Notes under the pieces: generated by a model
Told to the model about the DNA's origin: nothing
The model's input: the letters and a program-made list of their open reading frames with translations, nothing else
Database searches by the model: none
Shown here: positions 1 through 8,601 of the stretch, piece after piece
Layout of the letters: each line of letters begins with the position of its first letter
Numbering within the stretch: the first letter of the stretch is position 1
Program-made: the position numbers and the translations under genes
Source of the DNA: an uncultured Bacteroides sp.
Lineage (GTDB): Bacteria; Bacteroidota; Bacteroidia; Bacteroidales; Bacteroidaceae
Assembly: GCA_949289295.1 (NCBI GenBank)
Contig: CASENM010000017.1
Coordinates: forward strand, 57,674 to 121,673
DNA: 64,000 nucleotides
Reading direction: 5' to 3'

Positions 1-193
1 CGGATGTACCGTCCCCAAATACCCGAAAGAACCTATCAAACCGGGTGGAAGCGGAGAAGTCACCGTCATCTATAACGGAGCCGGCAAGTTTCCGGGACAT
101 TTCCGCAAAACCATCACAATCCGTACCAACTCAAAAAACGAAATCACACGACTGATTGTGGAAGGCAACATGACTTCTTCCGGAAAGAAATAA
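1..193 (+). CDS. C-terminal part of a DUF1573-domain protein (partial)
   Basis: The frame is open from the window edge to TAA at 191-193, about 63 residues. It reads GCTVPKYPKEPIKPGGSG, then a Val-rich beta strand, then GKFPGHFRKTITI and a final strand ending in EGNMTSSGKK. The pairing of a TxPKxPIxPGxSGEV segment with GxFxKxITIxxN is the hallmark of DUF1573, a short Ig-like envelope domain common in Bacteroidota and of unknown biochemical role. The N-terminus, including any signal peptide, lies outside the window. A strong terminator follows at 219-270, so this gene ends its transcription unit. Confidence 0.85.
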   Translation, partial: GCTVPKYPKEPIKPGGSGEVTVIYNGAGKFPGHFRKTITIRTNSKNEITRLIVEGNMTSSGKK

Positions 194-218
194 GAAAAAC
201 TTTTTTCCAACGCCAAAC

Positions 219-270
219 AATCCTTTTCCGCTATTTTATCTCTAGGATAAAAGTGGAAAAGGATTTTTTT
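219..270 (+). terminator. Intrinsic terminator of the DUF1573 gene
   Basis: AATCCTTTTCC and GGAAAAGGATT form the outer arms. TTTTATC and GATAAAA form the inner arms around a TCTAG loop, and a run of T follows directly. Confidence 0.85.
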
Positions 271-272
271 AT

Positions 273-280
273 TACTTTTG
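273..280 (+). promoter_or_regulatory. Possible -7 element of the OPT transporter gene
   Basis: TACTTTTG matches the Bacteroidota -7 form TAnnTTTG and lies 42 bp before the ATG. No good TTTG is visible about 20 bp upstream, so the call is weak. Confidence 0.35.
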
Positions 281-322
281 GACACTTGAAAAGAATATCA
301 AAAAAAATAATGCACAAAATTC

Positions 323-2308
323 ATGAAAGAAGAAAACGAAAAACCGACGGGACTGCACGAAAACGCATTCCGTCCGCTCAAGCCGGGTGAAAAATATGAG
401 CCTTTGATGTCTCCCGGAAAAACGTATCCTGAAGTCAACGCATGGTCCGTGTCGTGGGGCATCGTCATGGCAGTCATTTTTTCCGCTGCAGCCGCTTATC
501 TGGGACTGAAGGTAGGGCAAGTGTTCGAGGCGGCCATTCCCATTGCCATCATCGCGGTAGGAATCTCCAGCGCCACCAAGCGCAAGGGGGCATTAGGCGA
601 GAACGTGATGATACAATCCATCGGCGCCTGCTCGGGGGTCATCGTGGCCGGAGCCATCTTCACCCTTCCCGCCCTCTATATCCTTCAGGAAAAATATCCT
701 GAAATGACCGTCAACTTCATGCAGATGTTCATCAGTTCTCTGCTGGGAGGAATATTGGGTATCCTGTTCCTCATCCCGTTCCGCAAATACTTCGTAAAAG
801 AAAAGCACGGGGAATATCCGTTTCCTGAGGCTACAGCCAGCACACAGGTGCTTGTGTCGGGTTCCAAGGGAGGCGACCAGGCCAAGCCGCTGCTTATGGC
901 AGGACTGGTAGGCGGCTTGTATGACTTCATTGTCGGCACGTTCGGATGGTGGAACGAGAACTTCACAAGCCGCATCTGCGGACTGGGAGAAACCGTAGCC
1001 GACAAGTTCAAGCTGGTATTCAAAATCAATACGGGAGCCGCAGTTCTGGGACTGGGCTACATCGTAGGACTGAAATACGCAGCCATCATCTGCGCCGGTT
1101 CGGTAGCCGTATGGTGGATTATCGTACCGGGAATCTCGCTTCTCTGGGGCGATCAGGTATTGGACGCATGGAATCCGGGAATCACCATGGCCGTGAAAGA
1201 CATGTCGCCGGAAACCATCTTCAGCGAGTATGCCAAAAGCATCGGTATCGGAGGTATCGCCATGGCGGGCATCATCGGCATCGTACGCTCATGGGGCATC
1301 ATCAAAAGTGCGGTGGGACTTGCCGCCAGTGAGATGAAGGGGAAAAAATCGGAAGAGAATGTGGAACGCACTCAAAAAGACCTTTCCATGCGGTTCATCG
1401 CATTCGGATCCATCTTCACCCTCCTGCTCACCCTGCTTTTCTTCTATTTCGACGTAATGCAGGGCAACGTACTCCACACGATAGTAGCCATCCTGCTTGT
1501 GGCTGGCATCTCCTTCCTCTTCACCACCGTAGCCGCCAACGCCATCGCGATTGTCGGAACCAACCCCGTGTCAGGCATGACACTGATGACATTGATTCTT
1601 GCATCGGTCATCATGGTAGCGGTAGGACTGAAAGGAGCCGGAGGCATGGTAGCGGCATTGGTGATGGGTGGAGTGGTCTGCACGGCATTGTCCATGGCCG
1701 GCGGTTTCATCACCGACCTTAAGATCGGCTACTGGCTGGGAAGCACCCCCAAGAAACAAGAGACCTGGAAGTTTCTGGGCACACTGGTCTCGGCCGCCAC
1801 GGTAGGCGGAGTCATCATGGTGTTGAACGACTCATACGGATTCACCAGCGGCCAGCTTGCAGCCCCTCAGGCCAATGCCATGGCTGCGGTCATTGACCCG
1901 CTGATGAACGGAGTGGGCGCACCGTGGCTGCTCTACGGCATCGGCGCGCTGCTGGCTCTGGTACTGACTTTCTGCAAAGTGCCCGCACTGGCCTTTGCAC
2001 TGGGCATGTTCATCCCATTGGAACTGAACCTTCCGTTGCTGGTAGGCGGTGCCATCAACTGGTATGTGACCACCCGCAGCAAAGACACAGCCGTAAACAA
2101 CGCACGCCAGGAAAAAGGTACATTGCTGGCTTCCGGATTCATCGCCGGAGGTGCCCTGATGGGTGTGGTCAGTGCCATCATGCGCTACTGCGACATCAAC
2201 TTCATCCACGAAGAATGGCTGGCCAACCCGATGAGCCAAGGAGTCTCATTGCTGGCTTACATCCTGCTGATCACTTATATGGTGAAGGCAAGCATGAAAA
2301 TCAAATAA
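323..2308 (+). CDS. OPT family oligopeptide transporter
   Basis: This is a 661-residue, very hydrophobic inner-membrane protein with roughly fourteen or more membrane segments. The soluble N-terminus contains FRPLKPGEKYEPL, typical of the bacterial OPT branch, followed by a first membrane helix beginning near WSVSWGIVMAVIFSAAAAYL. GEYPFPEATAS (about residue 165) and GGFITDLKIGYWLG (about residue 465) are OPT signature regions. The family imports small peptides or metal-chelate complexes with protons. The substrate cannot be read from the sequence. It is a single gene, flanked upstream by a terminator and downstream by the separate rpsP promoter. Length is normal for the family. Confidence 0.93.
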   Translation: MKEENEKPTGLHENAFRPLKPGEKYEPLMSPGKTYPEVNAWSVSWGIVMAVIFSAAAAYLGLKVGQVFEAAIPIAIIAVGISSATKRKGALGENVMIQSIGACSGVIVAGAIFTLPALYILQEKYPEMTVNFMQMFISSLLGGILGILFLIPFRKYFVKEKHGEYPFPEATASTQVLVSGSKGGDQAKPLLMAGLVGGLYDFIVGTFGWWNENFTSRICGLGETVADKFKLVFKINTGAAVLGLGYIVGLKYAAIICAGSVAVWWIIVPGISLLWGDQVLDAWNPGITMAVKDMSPETIFSEYAKSIGIGGIAMAGIIGIVRSWGIIKSAVGLAASEMKGKKSEENVERTQKDLSMRFIAFGSIFTLLLTLLFFYFDVMQGNVLHTIVAILLVAGISFLFTTVAANAIAIVGTNPVSGMTLMTLILASVIMVAVGLKGAGGMVAALVMGGVVCTALSMAGGFITDLKIGYWLGSTPKKQETWKFLGTLVSAATVGGVIMVLNDSYGFTSGQLAAPQANAMAAVIDPLMNGVGAPWLLYGIGALLALVLTFCKVPALAFALGMFIPLELNLPLLVGGAINWYVTTRSKDTAVNNARQEKGTLLASGFIAGGALMGVVSAIMRYCDINFIHEEWLANPMSQGVSLLAYILLITYMVKASMKIK

Positions 2309-2328
2309 GCAAATAATTCGCCGAAGGC

Positions 2329-2359
2329 TTTGTGGAACAAATAAAAAGTCGTACCTTTG
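2329..2359 (+). promoter_or_regulatory. rpsP promoter
   Basis: TTTG (2329-2332), 19 bp, then TACCTTTG (2352-2359): a close match to the Bacteroidota -33/-7 consensus. The ATG follows 65 bp downstream. Confidence 0.75.
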
Positions 2360-2423
2360 CGCCGCCAATACGGGTTATTGGCACAATTCAAATCATTATT
2401 AACATTATAATTTAAAGTTTAAA

Positions 2424-2978
2424 ATGGCAACTAAAATCAGATTGCAAAGAAGAGGACGCAAAGGTTATGCGTTTTACTCAATCGTAGCTGCAGATTCAAG
2501 AGCACCACGTGATGGTAAATTCATTGAAAAGATTGGTACATACAATCCGAACACCAATCCTGCCACAGTAGATTTGAATTTCGACCGCGCGTTATACTGG
2601 GTTATGGTAGGTGCACAGCCTACTGACACTGTTCGCAACATTTTGTCTCGCGAAGGTGTTTACATGAAGAAACACCTGCTGGGCGGTGTAGCAAAAGGAG
2701 CATTTGACGAAACTGAAGCTGAAGCACGTTTCAACGCTTGGAAAGAAAATAAGCAGTCAGGTCTGGATGCTTTAAGAGCGAAAATTGAAGAAGCTAAGAA
2801 GAATGCTGCAAAAGAGCGTCTGGAAGCAGAAAAGAAGATCAACGAAGAAATAGCTAAGAAAGTAGCTGAAAAGAAAGCTGCTGAAGCTGCTGCCAAGGCT
2901 GAAGCTGAGGCTGCTGCAGCCGCTGAAGCTGCTCCGGCAGAAGAAGCCCCGGCTACTGAAGCTCCGGCAGAAGCATAA
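2424..2978 (+). CDS. rpsP: 30S ribosomal protein S16 with long charged C-terminal tail
   Basis: Residues 1 to about 85 are a full S16 fold beginning [20 protein letters not shown], with [17 protein letters not shown] and the [14 protein letters not shown] helix. S16 binds 16S rRNA early in small-subunit assembly. The protein continues for about 95 more residues, making 184 instead of the usual 80-90. The tail is almost only Ala, Lys and Glu with repeats such as [18 protein letters not shown], and is predicted to be a long helix. Extended S16 tails occur in other Bacteroidota; their role is unknown to me. It is monocistronic, with its own promoter and a strong terminator. Confidence 0.97.
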   Translation: MATKIRLQRRGRKGYAFYSIVAADSRAPRDGKFIEKIGTYNPNTNPATVDLNFDRALYWVMVGAQPTDTVRNILSREGVYMKKHLLGGVAKGAFDETEAEARFNAWKENKQSGLDALRAKIEEAKKNAAKERLEAEKKINEEIAKKVAEKKAAEAAAKAEAEAAAAAEAAPAEEAPATEAPAEA

Positions 2979-3001
2979 GTCTTTGTACACTGCAAAAAAT
3001 C

Positions 3002-3046
3002 AAATAGGAGATAAACGCTTACAAAAGTGTTTATCTCCTATTTTCA
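3002..3046 (+). terminator. rpsP terminator
   Basis: AATAGGAGATAAACGCTT and AGTGTTTATCTCCTATT form a long stem around a short ACAAA loop, followed by TTTT. It lies between the convergent rpsP and ACT-domain genes. Confidence 0.85.
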
Positions 3047-3123
3047 TATCTATACCTCATGCGCCTCATCCCCAACTACAAACAAAAAGGGACGTGCCAT
3101 AAAGAAGTACCTATACAAAGCTT

Positions 3124-3540
3124 CTACAATTTTTCCTGCGTGAGTATAGAACAATGATTCTTCTCAAGCACCTCCAGGCAATGCTTCAGGTCATTAGGCT
3201 TGATAACCACATGTGCCTGCTCATTCTGTGCGAAAGCATACATGTATTCAATGAAAATCTGTTCTTCCGCCAGATATTCCAGAATGACAGCCAATGATCC
3301 GGGCACATTGTCACAGCTCAGACAAACCACATCAGTCGACATCACGGCAAAATCATGGGCACGGAGCACTTCAATCGCCTTGTCCACATCTGAAACAATC
3401 AGGCGGAGAATACCGAAATCGGCCGTTTCAGCCATACTGAAAGCATGCATGTTGATTCCGTTCCCACCCAATGTACGCACCACTTCATTAATACGTCCGG
3501 TCTTGTTCTCCAAGAAAACCGACAATTGTCTTATTGTCAT
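3124..3540 (-). CDS. Tandem ACT-domain protein, last gene of the aryl-acetate operon
   Basis: The 138-residue protein consists of two ACT domains, one starting TIRQLSVFLENKTGRINEV (about residues 2-68) and one starting with CDNVPGSLAVILEYLAEE (about 76-135). ACT domains bind amino acids and usually control neighbouring enzymes. No catalytic or DNA-binding domain is attached. It lies 38 bp after the ligase gene in the same direction. The likely job is sensing an aromatic amino acid for this unit, possibly as a free-standing regulatory subunit, but that is inferred from context. Similar ACT-PaaK gene pairs are common in anaerobes. Confidence 0.88.
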   Translation of the reverse strand: MTIRQLSVFLENKTGRINEVVRTLGGNGINMHAFSMAETADFGILRLIVSDVDKAIEVLRAHDFAVMSTDVVCLSCDNVPGSLAVILEYLAEEQIFIEYMYAFAQNEQAHVVIKPNDLKHCLEVLEKNHCSILTQEKL

Positions 3541-3578
3541 AACAGTAAGATTTTAAGATTAAACGACTCTTGAAAGTT

Positions 3579-4880
3579 TCACACCAGCACGCGCTTGTCA
3601 ATGACACGCTGGGATTTCCCCTGACTCCGGGCTATGCTGTTCGGTTCCATCAGCTTCACATCGGCACTGATGGAAAGCACACTCTTCAGCTTGTCGGACA
3701 ATGCTTTCTTCAGGTTCAGCATCGCACTGATATCGTCGCTGAAGTAGTCACGGCGTACCTCCACCTGTACTTGCAACGTATCCAGATTGTTGACACGGTC
3801 GACAACCAGCATATAGCGCGGCTCGAATTCCTTCATACCCAGAATCACGCTTTCCACTTGCGACGGGAATACATTGATGCCTCGGATAATCAACATATCG
3901 TCGCTTCGTCCCATAATCGGAGTCATGCGCACGCTGGTACGCCCGCAGGAACATACTCCAGGCATGAGTGATGTCAAGTCCTTGGTGCGGTAACGGAGCA
4001 ACGGCATCCCCTCTTTGGTCAGCGTGGTGAACACCAGCTCCCCTTGCTGCCCGTACGGAAGGGTTTCCAACGTATTCGGGTCAATGATTTCCGGATAAAA
4101 ATGGTCTTCATGAATATGTGAGCCGTTCTGTTCCTCGCATTCACATGACACACCCGGTCCCATGATTTCACTCAGCCCGTACAGATTATACCCCTTCAGT
4201 CCCAGACGCTCCTGAATCTCCTGCCTCATGTGTTCGGTCCATGGTTCTGCCCCGAAAGCACCGATACGCAGACTCAGCTCATCCTTGCTGATACCCATCT
4301 TCTCCACCGTCTCCGCCAGATAGAGCGCATAGGAAGGCGTACAGGCAATGCCCGTAATCTTCAGGTCGCGGATAAGGCGCACATGTTTTTCCGTATTCCC
4401 GGTAGAGGCCGGAATGACCGTAGCACCCAGATTTTCCACTCCGTAATGCGCTCCCAGTCCCCCGGTAAAGAGTCCGTATCCGTAACTTACGGAAAACGTG
4501 TCCTCACGGGTCACACCGTATGCCGAAAGACATCGTGACATCACTTCCGACCACACGGCCAAATCCTTGCGCGTATAGCCCACGATGGTCGGATTTCCTG
4601 TCGTACCCGACGAGGCATGCACGCGCACCACCTCCGATTTGGGTGCCGCCATCAACCCATAGGGATAATTGTCACGCAAATCCTGCTTTGTAGTGAAAGG
4701 CAGCTTCACTATATCATCTATGCTCCGGATGTCATCCGGCATCAGGTCCATCTCCTGCATCTTGTGCCGGTAGAAAGGCACATTGTGATAAACATAGGCA
4801 ACCAGCTTCTGCAGCCGTTTGCCCTGCAGCTCACGCAACTGTTCGCGCGGCATGCATTCTTTGTTGGGATTCCAAATCAT
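3579..4880 (-). CDS. paaK: Phenylacetate-CoA ligase family (aryl-acetate:CoA ligase, AMP-forming)
   Basis: The 433-residue adenylate-forming enzyme has the family's phosphate-binding loop HASSGTTGNPTIVGYT (about residues 90-105), the adenine-contacting YGLSEIMGPG (about 235), RYRTKDL with a CSCGRT pair (about 305-318), and GRSDDMLIIRGINVFPSQVE at the hinge to the C-terminal domain. The C-terminal catalytic lysine region is RSQGKSQRV. Family members convert phenylacetate or indoleacetate plus ATP and CoA to the CoA thioester. It sits in an operon with an aryl-pyruvate oxidoreductase that makes or uses the same thioesters, which supports aryl acetates as substrates. Direction of flux is not decided by sequence. 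Confidence 0.93.
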   Translation of the reverse strand: MIWNPNKECMPREQLRELQGKRLQKLVAYVYHNVPFYRHKMQEMDLMPDDIRSIDDIVKLPFTTKQDLRDNYPYGLMAAPKSEVVRVHASSGTTGNPTIVGYTRKDLAVWSEVMSRCLSAYGVTREDTFSVSYGYGLFTGGLGAHYGVENLGATVIPASTGNTEKHVRLIRDLKITGIACTPSYALYLAETVEKMGISKDELSLRIGAFGAEPWTEHMRQEIQERLGLKGYNLYGLSEIMGPGVSCECEEQNGSHIHEDHFYPEIIDPNTLETLPYGQQGELVFTTLTKEGMPLLRYRTKDLTSLMPGVCSCGRTSVRMTPIMGRSDDMLIIRGINVFPSQVESVILGMKEFEPRYMLVVDRVNNLDTLQVQVEVRRDYFSDDISAMLNLKKALSDKLKSVLSISADVKLMEPNSIARSQGKSQRVIDKRVLV

Positions 4881-4883
4881 ATA

Positions 4884-4972
4884 AATGAAGAATTAAGAAT
4901 GAGGAATGAAGAATCAAGAAGAACGAAGAATAAGCTAACCCATTCTTCACTCTTAATTCTTCATTCTTAATT
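4884..4972. repeat. Inverted repeat of AATGAAGAATTAAGAATGA type
   Basis: The left arm AATGAAGAATTAAGAATGA and the reverse complement of CTCTTAATTCTTCATTC form a dyad that fills the gap between the ligase and aminotransferase genes. The same purine-rich unit recurs near 48095, 49931 and 50914, so it is a dispersed element. Inside this operon it would form an mRNA hairpin that could lower expression of the downstream genes. Confidence 0.7.
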
Positions 4973-6282
4973 TATCTATGGTCTTCGCGGAACGCTTTCA
5001 TGCGCTCTTCCAGCACGGGATAAAGTTCCTCGCGCATCCGGGAAGTGCAGGCGCGTACTCCTTGCTGGTCGCTTCCTGTCGTAGACAGAGAAATGCTGCT
5101 CACTCCATAATACATCAGTTCCAGAAGCAGCTCACCTCCCGTCATACCCGGATAACCGAGCGTAAAGAAGAAACCGTCGCCCACACGCTGTGTCACGTCA
5201 TGGTCGTAGACAATCGTAAAACCGTTCTCCGTAAAAATCCGTTTCATGCGGCGGGCGCGGCGTTCATACTCGCGCACATCCTCCACAAAATTGATTTCTC
5301 CCGACACTGAACGGTCCAGCATCTCCGCCATGCCATATTGGGTGGTCGCCGTACATCCCGATGTAATCATATACATGATAGACGCTATGAACGTCGGTCC
5401 GAACACGCCCGCATCCTCATAACGCTTGGCCAGAGCCGGATATTGCTTGTCGAAAAGTTTGTCGGAAATACATGCCAACGCGATGCGCTGGCCGGCATAA
5501 CTGAATATCTTCGAAGCAGAAAGCATCAGAATATAGTTGTCGGTATAACGGGCCACGGTAGGCACGAACGGAGGCTGATAGGGACGTCCGTAGGAGTGAC
5601 GGAAATCCATGCAGAAATAAGCCTGGTCCTCCATCACCACCACGTCATACTTCGTGGCAAGTTCACCGATAATCTCCAGTTCTTCTTCCTCCAGACAAAT
5701 CCATGCCGGATTGTTCGGATTGGAATAGACCACGGCGGCGATGTCTCCTTTCATCATGTAGCTTTCCAGCTTGGCGCGAAGCGGTTTCCCGCGGAAGTCA
5801 TGGATGTCGAAGAACTCCCACTCCACACCCAAAATCCGCAACTGGGATTTCTGGATGGGAAAACCGGGGTCAATGAACAGCACCTTGTTCTTCCCCGGTA
5901 TGCGCTGCGTACAGGCAATGAACGCTCCGAACGAAGCGGCCACCGAACCGGTGGTGGGCACACATGCACGCGGAGAGATGTCAATGTCAATAAACGCTTT
6001 CACGAAACGGGATGCCGCATCTTTCAGTTCCGGGACTCCCGCCGCTGCCGGATATTGCGCGCCCAGCCCTTTGTCGAGGGCTTTCTTTTCAGCCTCGATA
6101 CCAACCTGGTTGGCCGGAAGTCCGGGCGATCCCTGATCCATACGGATAAAAGGGATTCCCGTCAGTTCCTCCAACTTGGAAGCCACCAGCAACACATCGC
6201 CGATAGTAGCGTTCTGCAAATCGGCCACATTCATTTTTTTGGCCACATCCGCCACCAACTCTTTACTGAACACCTGACTCAT
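4972..6282 (-). CDS. PLP-dependent aminotransferase, class I/II (probable aromatic)
   Basis: The protein has 436 residues. SNPNNP (187-192), the cofactor-contacting MEDQAYFCMDF region and SASKIFSYAGQRIAL with Schiff-base Lys258 and Arg266 are all intact, so it should be active. The fold type I enzyme would move the amino group between an amino acid and its 2-oxo acid. Its stop overlaps the start of iorB by four bases (6279-6282), which indicates translational coupling with an aryl-pyruvate oxidoreductase. The natural partner substrates are therefore Phe, Tyr or Trp and their aryl pyruvates. The specificity is inferred from the operon, not from residues. Confidence 0.9.
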   Translation of the reverse strand: MSQVFSKELVADVAKKMNVADLQNATIGDVLLVASKLEELTGIPFIRMDQGSPGLPANQVGIEAEKKALDKGLGAQYPAAAGVPELKDAASRFVKAFIDIDISPRACVPTTGSVAASFGAFIACTQRIPGKNKVLFIDPGFPIQKSQLRILGVEWEFFDIHDFRGKPLRAKLESYMMKGDIAAVVYSNPNNPAWICLEEEELEIIGELATKYDVVVMEDQAYFCMDFRHSYGRPYQPPFVPTVARYTDNYILMLSASKIFSYAGQRIALACISDKLFDKQYPALAKRYEDAGVFGPTFIASIMYMITSGCTATTQYGMAEMLDRSVSGEINFVEDVREYERRARRMKRIFTENGFTIVYDHDVTQRVGDGFFFTLGYPGMTGGELLLELMYYGVSSISLSTTGSDQQGVRACTSRMREELYPVLEERMKAFREDHR

Positions 6283-6866
6283 AGGCCCAAACTTTTTACA
6301 TACTCATGACCGATGTCAAAAGCACGGTAATTCATGTTGACCACCTCTTCTCCTTTCGACGCGAAAATCCGTCCTACACTCTCACGCAACGTAACCGGAT
6401 CCAGAATTTTCAGAAACGAAGCTGCCGCACCCAACAGAATCACGTTGGCCGACTTCGGCATCTGATTCTCCTTGGCAAGTCCCTCCACATCAAGCGACAC
6501 CAGATGAGGCTGGGCCTTCAGTTCATCGGCCAAAGCCTGCTCGTCAGGATAGTTCGGTATATTCTTGAACGGAGCGGACGAGGTAATGATCCATCCGTCC
6601 TTGGAAAGATAAGGCAAATAACGCAAAGCCTCCATCGGTTCCAGCGAGATAATCATGTCGGCTGTACCCAACGCAATCAGGTCGGAAGCGATAGGGGTGT
6701 CCGAAAGGCGCAAATTCGACTGCACGTCTCCCCCACGCTGGCTCATTCCGTGCACCTCGGCCTGCTTCAAGGCCAGCCCCATCCGCGTGGCCGCCTCACC
6801 GATAATGGTAGCGATGGACAAGATACCCTGTCCTCCTACTCCTGAAAGTATAATGTCTGTTTTCAT
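6279..6866 (-). CDS. iorB: Indolepyruvate ferredoxin oxidoreductase, beta subunit
   Basis: This 195-residue gamma-type domain of the 2-oxoacid:ferredoxin oxidoreductase family begins with SGVGGQGILSIATIIGEAA and contains AEVHGMSQRGGDVQSNLRL, both diagnostic for IorB. With IorA it converts aryl pyruvates plus CoA to aryl-acetyl-CoA and CO2, passing electrons to ferredoxin, or runs in reverse. There are no cysteine clusters in this subunit. It overlaps iorA by four bases (ATGA type) at 6863-6866 and the aminotransferase by four at the other end. Confidence 0.94.
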   Translation of the reverse strand: MKTDIILSGVGGQGILSIATIIGEAATRMGLALKQAEVHGMSQRGGDVQSNLRLSDTPIASDLIALGTADMIISLEPMEALRYLPYLSKDGWIITSSAPFKNIPNYPDEQALADELKAQPHLVSLDVEGLAKENQMPKSANVILLGAAASFLKILDPVTLRESVGRIFASKGEEVVNMNYRAFDIGHEYVKSLGL

Positions 6867-8482
6867 TTCTTCTCTGCTCTTTTCTTTTTCAACTTACGGT
6901 TCAATGTCTGTATGCACTCACGCCGGGGAATGATGACGGAAACCCCGTTATACTCAATCTCTTCACGGATGACACGGGTTATCTCTTCCATGTTTTTAGG
7001 CAGAGGCACCACTACGCGCACATGTTCCGGCTCCACTCCCAAACCGAGACAGATGGCCTCGAACTTGTTGGTTCCGGCGGAATCCTGCCCTCCGGTCATG
7101 GCCGTGGTGAGGTTGTCCGAGATGACTACGGTGATGTTCGCCTTGTCATTCACCGCATCCAGCAAGCCCGTCATACCCGAATGGGTGAATGTGGAATCAC
7201 CGATAACGGCAATGGCCGGGAACTGTCCGGCATCAGCCGCACCCTTCGCCATGGTGATGGACGCACCCATATCCACACAACTGCTTAATGTGCGGAAAGG
7301 TGGAAGCGCACCCAGCGTATAGCAGCCGATATCCCCGAAAATCTTCGCCCCCGGATATTCAGCCGCCACACGGTTCAACGCCTCATACACGTCTCTATGT
7401 CCGCATCCTACACACAAGGCGGGCGGACGAGGCACCAGATTCTTGGCCGGAGCATACACCTGTCCGCTTGCAATGCCCAAAGCCGCCTTCACGTTATCGG
7501 GAGTAAGTTCTCCGGTGCGCGGCAAATCACCGCTCAAACGTCCTTTCACCACATATCGGGAAGGAAGCAGTCCTTTCAGCTGTTCTTCCACGAAAGGCTG
7601 GCCGTCCTCCACCACCAGCACCTCTCTGCACGAATCGGCAAGACGGGTAAGCTGGTCCATCGGCAAAGGATATTGTGAAATCTTGACAAGAGGATACGGA
7701 CACCCGTCCGGATAATTCTCCATCACATAATTGTATCCGATTCCGCACGCCACGATCCCTTTCTCCTGAATCCCGTCTTTGAGAACGGCTTTGTTGAAAG
7801 GCGAACTCTCAGAAAGCGCAAGCAGCTGGGGCTGTTCCGCAATCACTTCCAGATAACGCCGGCGCGCGTTTCCCGGCAACAAGACCCAATCGGTAGGAAC
7901 AGACTCCTTACCCGTGCAGGTCACGTCCAGGAATTTCTCTTTCACCTTCACCGCCGCACGGGAATGAGCCATACGGGTCGTGATACGCATCAATACAGGC
8001 AGCTTCTCTTTTTCCGACAAATCGTAAGCATACTCCATCATGTCATACGCTTCCTGCTGGGAAGACGGCTCGAGGATGGGAACCATGGCAAACTTGCCGT
8101 AGAAACGCGAATCCTGCTCGTTCTGGGAAGAGTGCATCGACGGATCGTCCGCAGCCAATACCACTATTCCTCCATTGACACCCGTAATGGCCGAATTGAC
8201 GAACGCATCGGCACACACATTCATTCCCACATGCTTCATGCAAACCAACGCGCGCTTGCCCACATACGAAACGCCCAGAGCCGCCTCCATAGCGGTCTTC
8301 TCGTTCGTACACCAACTGCTGTGCAACCCTCTGGCCTTGGCCAAGGGCGAATCCTGGATATATTCAGTAATCTCAGTGGAGGGGGTTCCCGGATAGGCAT
8401 ATACACCGGAAATCCCCGCATGAATGGCACCCAAGGCTATCGCCTGGTCGCCCAATAACAAAAGTTTATCGCTGTTGTTCAT
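6863..8482 (-). CDS. iorA: Indolepyruvate ferredoxin oxidoreductase, alpha subunit lacking the C-terminal ferredoxin domain
   Basis: The 539-residue TPP enzyme has the pyrimidine-side domain first (GDQAIALGAIHAGISGVYAY, then YPGTPSTEI) and the PP-binding domain later (ALCVGCGHRDVYEAL, GDIGCYTLGA, GDSTFTHSGMTGLLDA). It catalyses oxidative decarboxylation of indolepyruvate or phenylpyruvate with IorB. Archaeal IorA is about 100 residues longer and ends in a domain carrying two 4Fe-4S clusters. This one stops at RRECIQTLNRKLKKKRAEKK, with no CxxCxxC array. The end overlaps iorB directly, so the shorter form looks genuine and not frameshifted. It is the first gene of the five-gene unit. Confidence 0.94.
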   Translation of the reverse strand: MNNSDKLLLLGDQAIALGAIHAGISGVYAYPGTPSTEITEYIQDSPLAKARGLHSSWCTNEKTAMEAALGVSYVGKRALVCMKHVGMNVCADAFVNSAITGVNGGIVVLAADDPSMHSSQNEQDSRFYGKFAMVPILEPSSQQEAYDMMEYAYDLSEKEKLPVLMRITTRMAHSRAAVKVKEKFLDVTCTGKESVPTDWVLLPGNARRRYLEVIAEQPQLLALSESSPFNKAVLKDGIQEKGIVACGIGYNYVMENYPDGCPYPLVKISQYPLPMDQLTRLADSCREVLVVEDGQPFVEEQLKGLLPSRYVVKGRLSGDLPRTGELTPDNVKAALGIASGQVYAPAKNLVPRPPALCVGCGHRDVYEALNRVAAEYPGAKIFGDIGCYTLGALPPFRTLSSCVDMGASITMAKGAADAGQFPAIAVIGDSTFTHSGMTGLLDAVNDKANITVVISDNLTTAMTGGQDSAGTNKFEAICLGLGVEPEHVRVVVPLPKNMEEITRVIREEIEYNGVSVIIPRRECIQTLNRKLKKKRAEKK

Positions 8483-8499
8483 ATTTTTTATTTATTCAA

Positions 8500-8588
8500 A
8501 CGCAGAGACGCAGAAGTGCAAAATCTTATACCTCGAAAGCACAAAGGACACAAAAGAAAAACACTCCTCCACGACTTTGCGTCTCTAC
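8500..8588. repeat. Dispersed palindrome with CGCAGAGACGCAG arms
   Basis: ACGCAGAGACGCAG on the left and TTTGCGTCTCT on the right form the dyad, which fills the gap between iorA and the nitrilase gene. Its wording resembles the hairpin after maeB at 36487-36543. Confidence 0.55.
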
Positions 8589-8601
8589 ATTAAATTTCCA
8601 A

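Noticed and set aside
6840-6900. Frameshift that truncates iorA
   Set aside because: The stop overlaps the iorB start in the normal four-base way and no cysteine-rich coding sequence follows in any frame.
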